NCBI GenBank assembly: GCA_902579925.1
Contig: CACHIS010000001.1
Span: forward strand, 62,001-126,000
Reading direction: 5' to 3'
DNA length: 64,000 bases
Source: an uncultured Pelagibacteraceae bacterium
Lineage (GTDB): Bacteria; Pseudomonadota; Alphaproteobacteria; Pelagibacterales; Pelagibacteraceae
The position numbers were made by a program, and so were the translations under genes. Within the stretch, counting starts at the first letter, position 1. Every line of letters starts with the position of its first letter. The notes under the pieces are model-generated. The model did not search any database and was not told the origin of the DNA. It saw only the letters and a program-made list of their open reading frames with translations. Shown one piece after another: positions 63,843 through 64,000 of this stretch.

Positions 63843-64000
63843 ATGATACAAAGTGATAAATTTGATTCATTAAATATGAATATAAAAAAAATTACCCTAC
63901 AAACCTCACTTTTTATCGCAAAAAGGTTGGCAGAAATATTTGGATTCTTAATATTGCTTGCAGGTTTTTTATTATTAATTTCTTTAATTTCGTATTCCGC
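63843..64000 (+). CDS. ftsK: DNA translocase FtsK, N-terminal fragment cut by window edge
   Basis: Only about 52 codons are inside the window. From ATG 63843 the frame reads MIQSDKFDSLN then MNIKKITLQTSLFIAKRLAE and a first membrane helix FGFLILLAGFLLLISLISYS, matching the opening of FtsK proteins (helix ending SLxSYS). The start could be ATG 63876. The assignment rests on this helix and the ubiH neighbour, since no motor domain is visible. Confidence 0.6.
   Translation, partial: MIQSDKFDSLNMNIKKITLQTSLFIAKRLAEIFGFLILLAGFLLLISLISYS

Overview
The window looks like a piece of a streamlined SAR11-type (Pelagibacterales) alphaproteobacterial chromosome. The DNA is very AT-rich. Spacers are mostly 0-30 bases and many genes overlap by 1-17 bases. 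The content combines dmdB/dmdC-like DMSP-demethylation genes, TRAP and sodium-symporter uptake, and standard alphaproteobacterial neighbourhoods (ffh-rpsP-trmD-rplS-leuCDB, hemC-hemD, rpe-heparinase-purH, ubiH-ftsK). The taxon is inferred from content and architecture, not from a database search. I see no insertion sequence, prophage, CRISPR array, rRNA or origin, and no gene-free stretch longer than about 180 bases.

Layout. 1-5.7 kb (minus): a cut-off alpha/beta hydrolase, dmdB- and dmdC-like genes, then leuB-leuD. 5.7-10.3 kb (minus): leuC, rplS, trmD, rpsP, ffh, with a GC-richer, multi-hairpin leader RNA before ffh. 10.4-12.1 kb (plus): dapF-ftsY. 12.1-14.4 kb (minus): a secreted protein, an esterase-like hydrolase and a drug/metabolite exporter. 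14.4-25.1 kb (minus): an organic-acid module with a tiny membrane protein, an amidase, TRAP transporter dctM-dctQ-dctP, a D-2-hydroxyacid dehydrogenase, a FAD-linked hydroxyacid dehydrogenase, an aminotransferase and two paralogous FMN hydroxyacid oxidases. 25.1-30.2 kb (minus): a PagL-like gene, cytochrome c maturation genes ccmHGFEDC without ccmA or ccmB, a candidate structured small RNA, and hspQ. 30.3-35.7 kb: yciB, a DUF2794 gene, a Bax-inhibitor-1-like gene, an aldo/keto reductase, ialB-like, argG and small membrane proteins.

35.7-44.6 kb is the least conventional part. It has two unusual photolyase/cryptochrome-family proteins: one without an N-terminal antenna domain, and one of the (6-4)/FeS family type without the usual cysteines. 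With them sit a DUF2256 zinc-ribbon mini-protein, a DUF4174-like fusion, a fasciclin protein, an FG-GAP/ASPIC protein, an SDR, a DUF6356-like peptide, a miniature adenylating enzyme and a PQQ-type sugar dehydrogenase that appears to start at CTG. Two oppositely oriented operons fire from a 27-base gap. I read it as a possible photodamage or light-stress module; this is inference.

44.7-64 kb: a second EamA exporter, SHOCT and small membrane proteins, folD, yggT, mscS, hemD-hemC, tsaD, an EVE-domain protein, acetyl-CoA synthetase followed by a two-subunit sodium symporter (a plausible acetate uptake and activation pair), a second YggT-like gene, rpe, a heparinase-like gene, purH, a pterin dehydratase, tRNA-Gly(GCC), a sulfotransferase, a Lon-N-domain protein, a UbiH-like monooxygenase and the start of ftsK.
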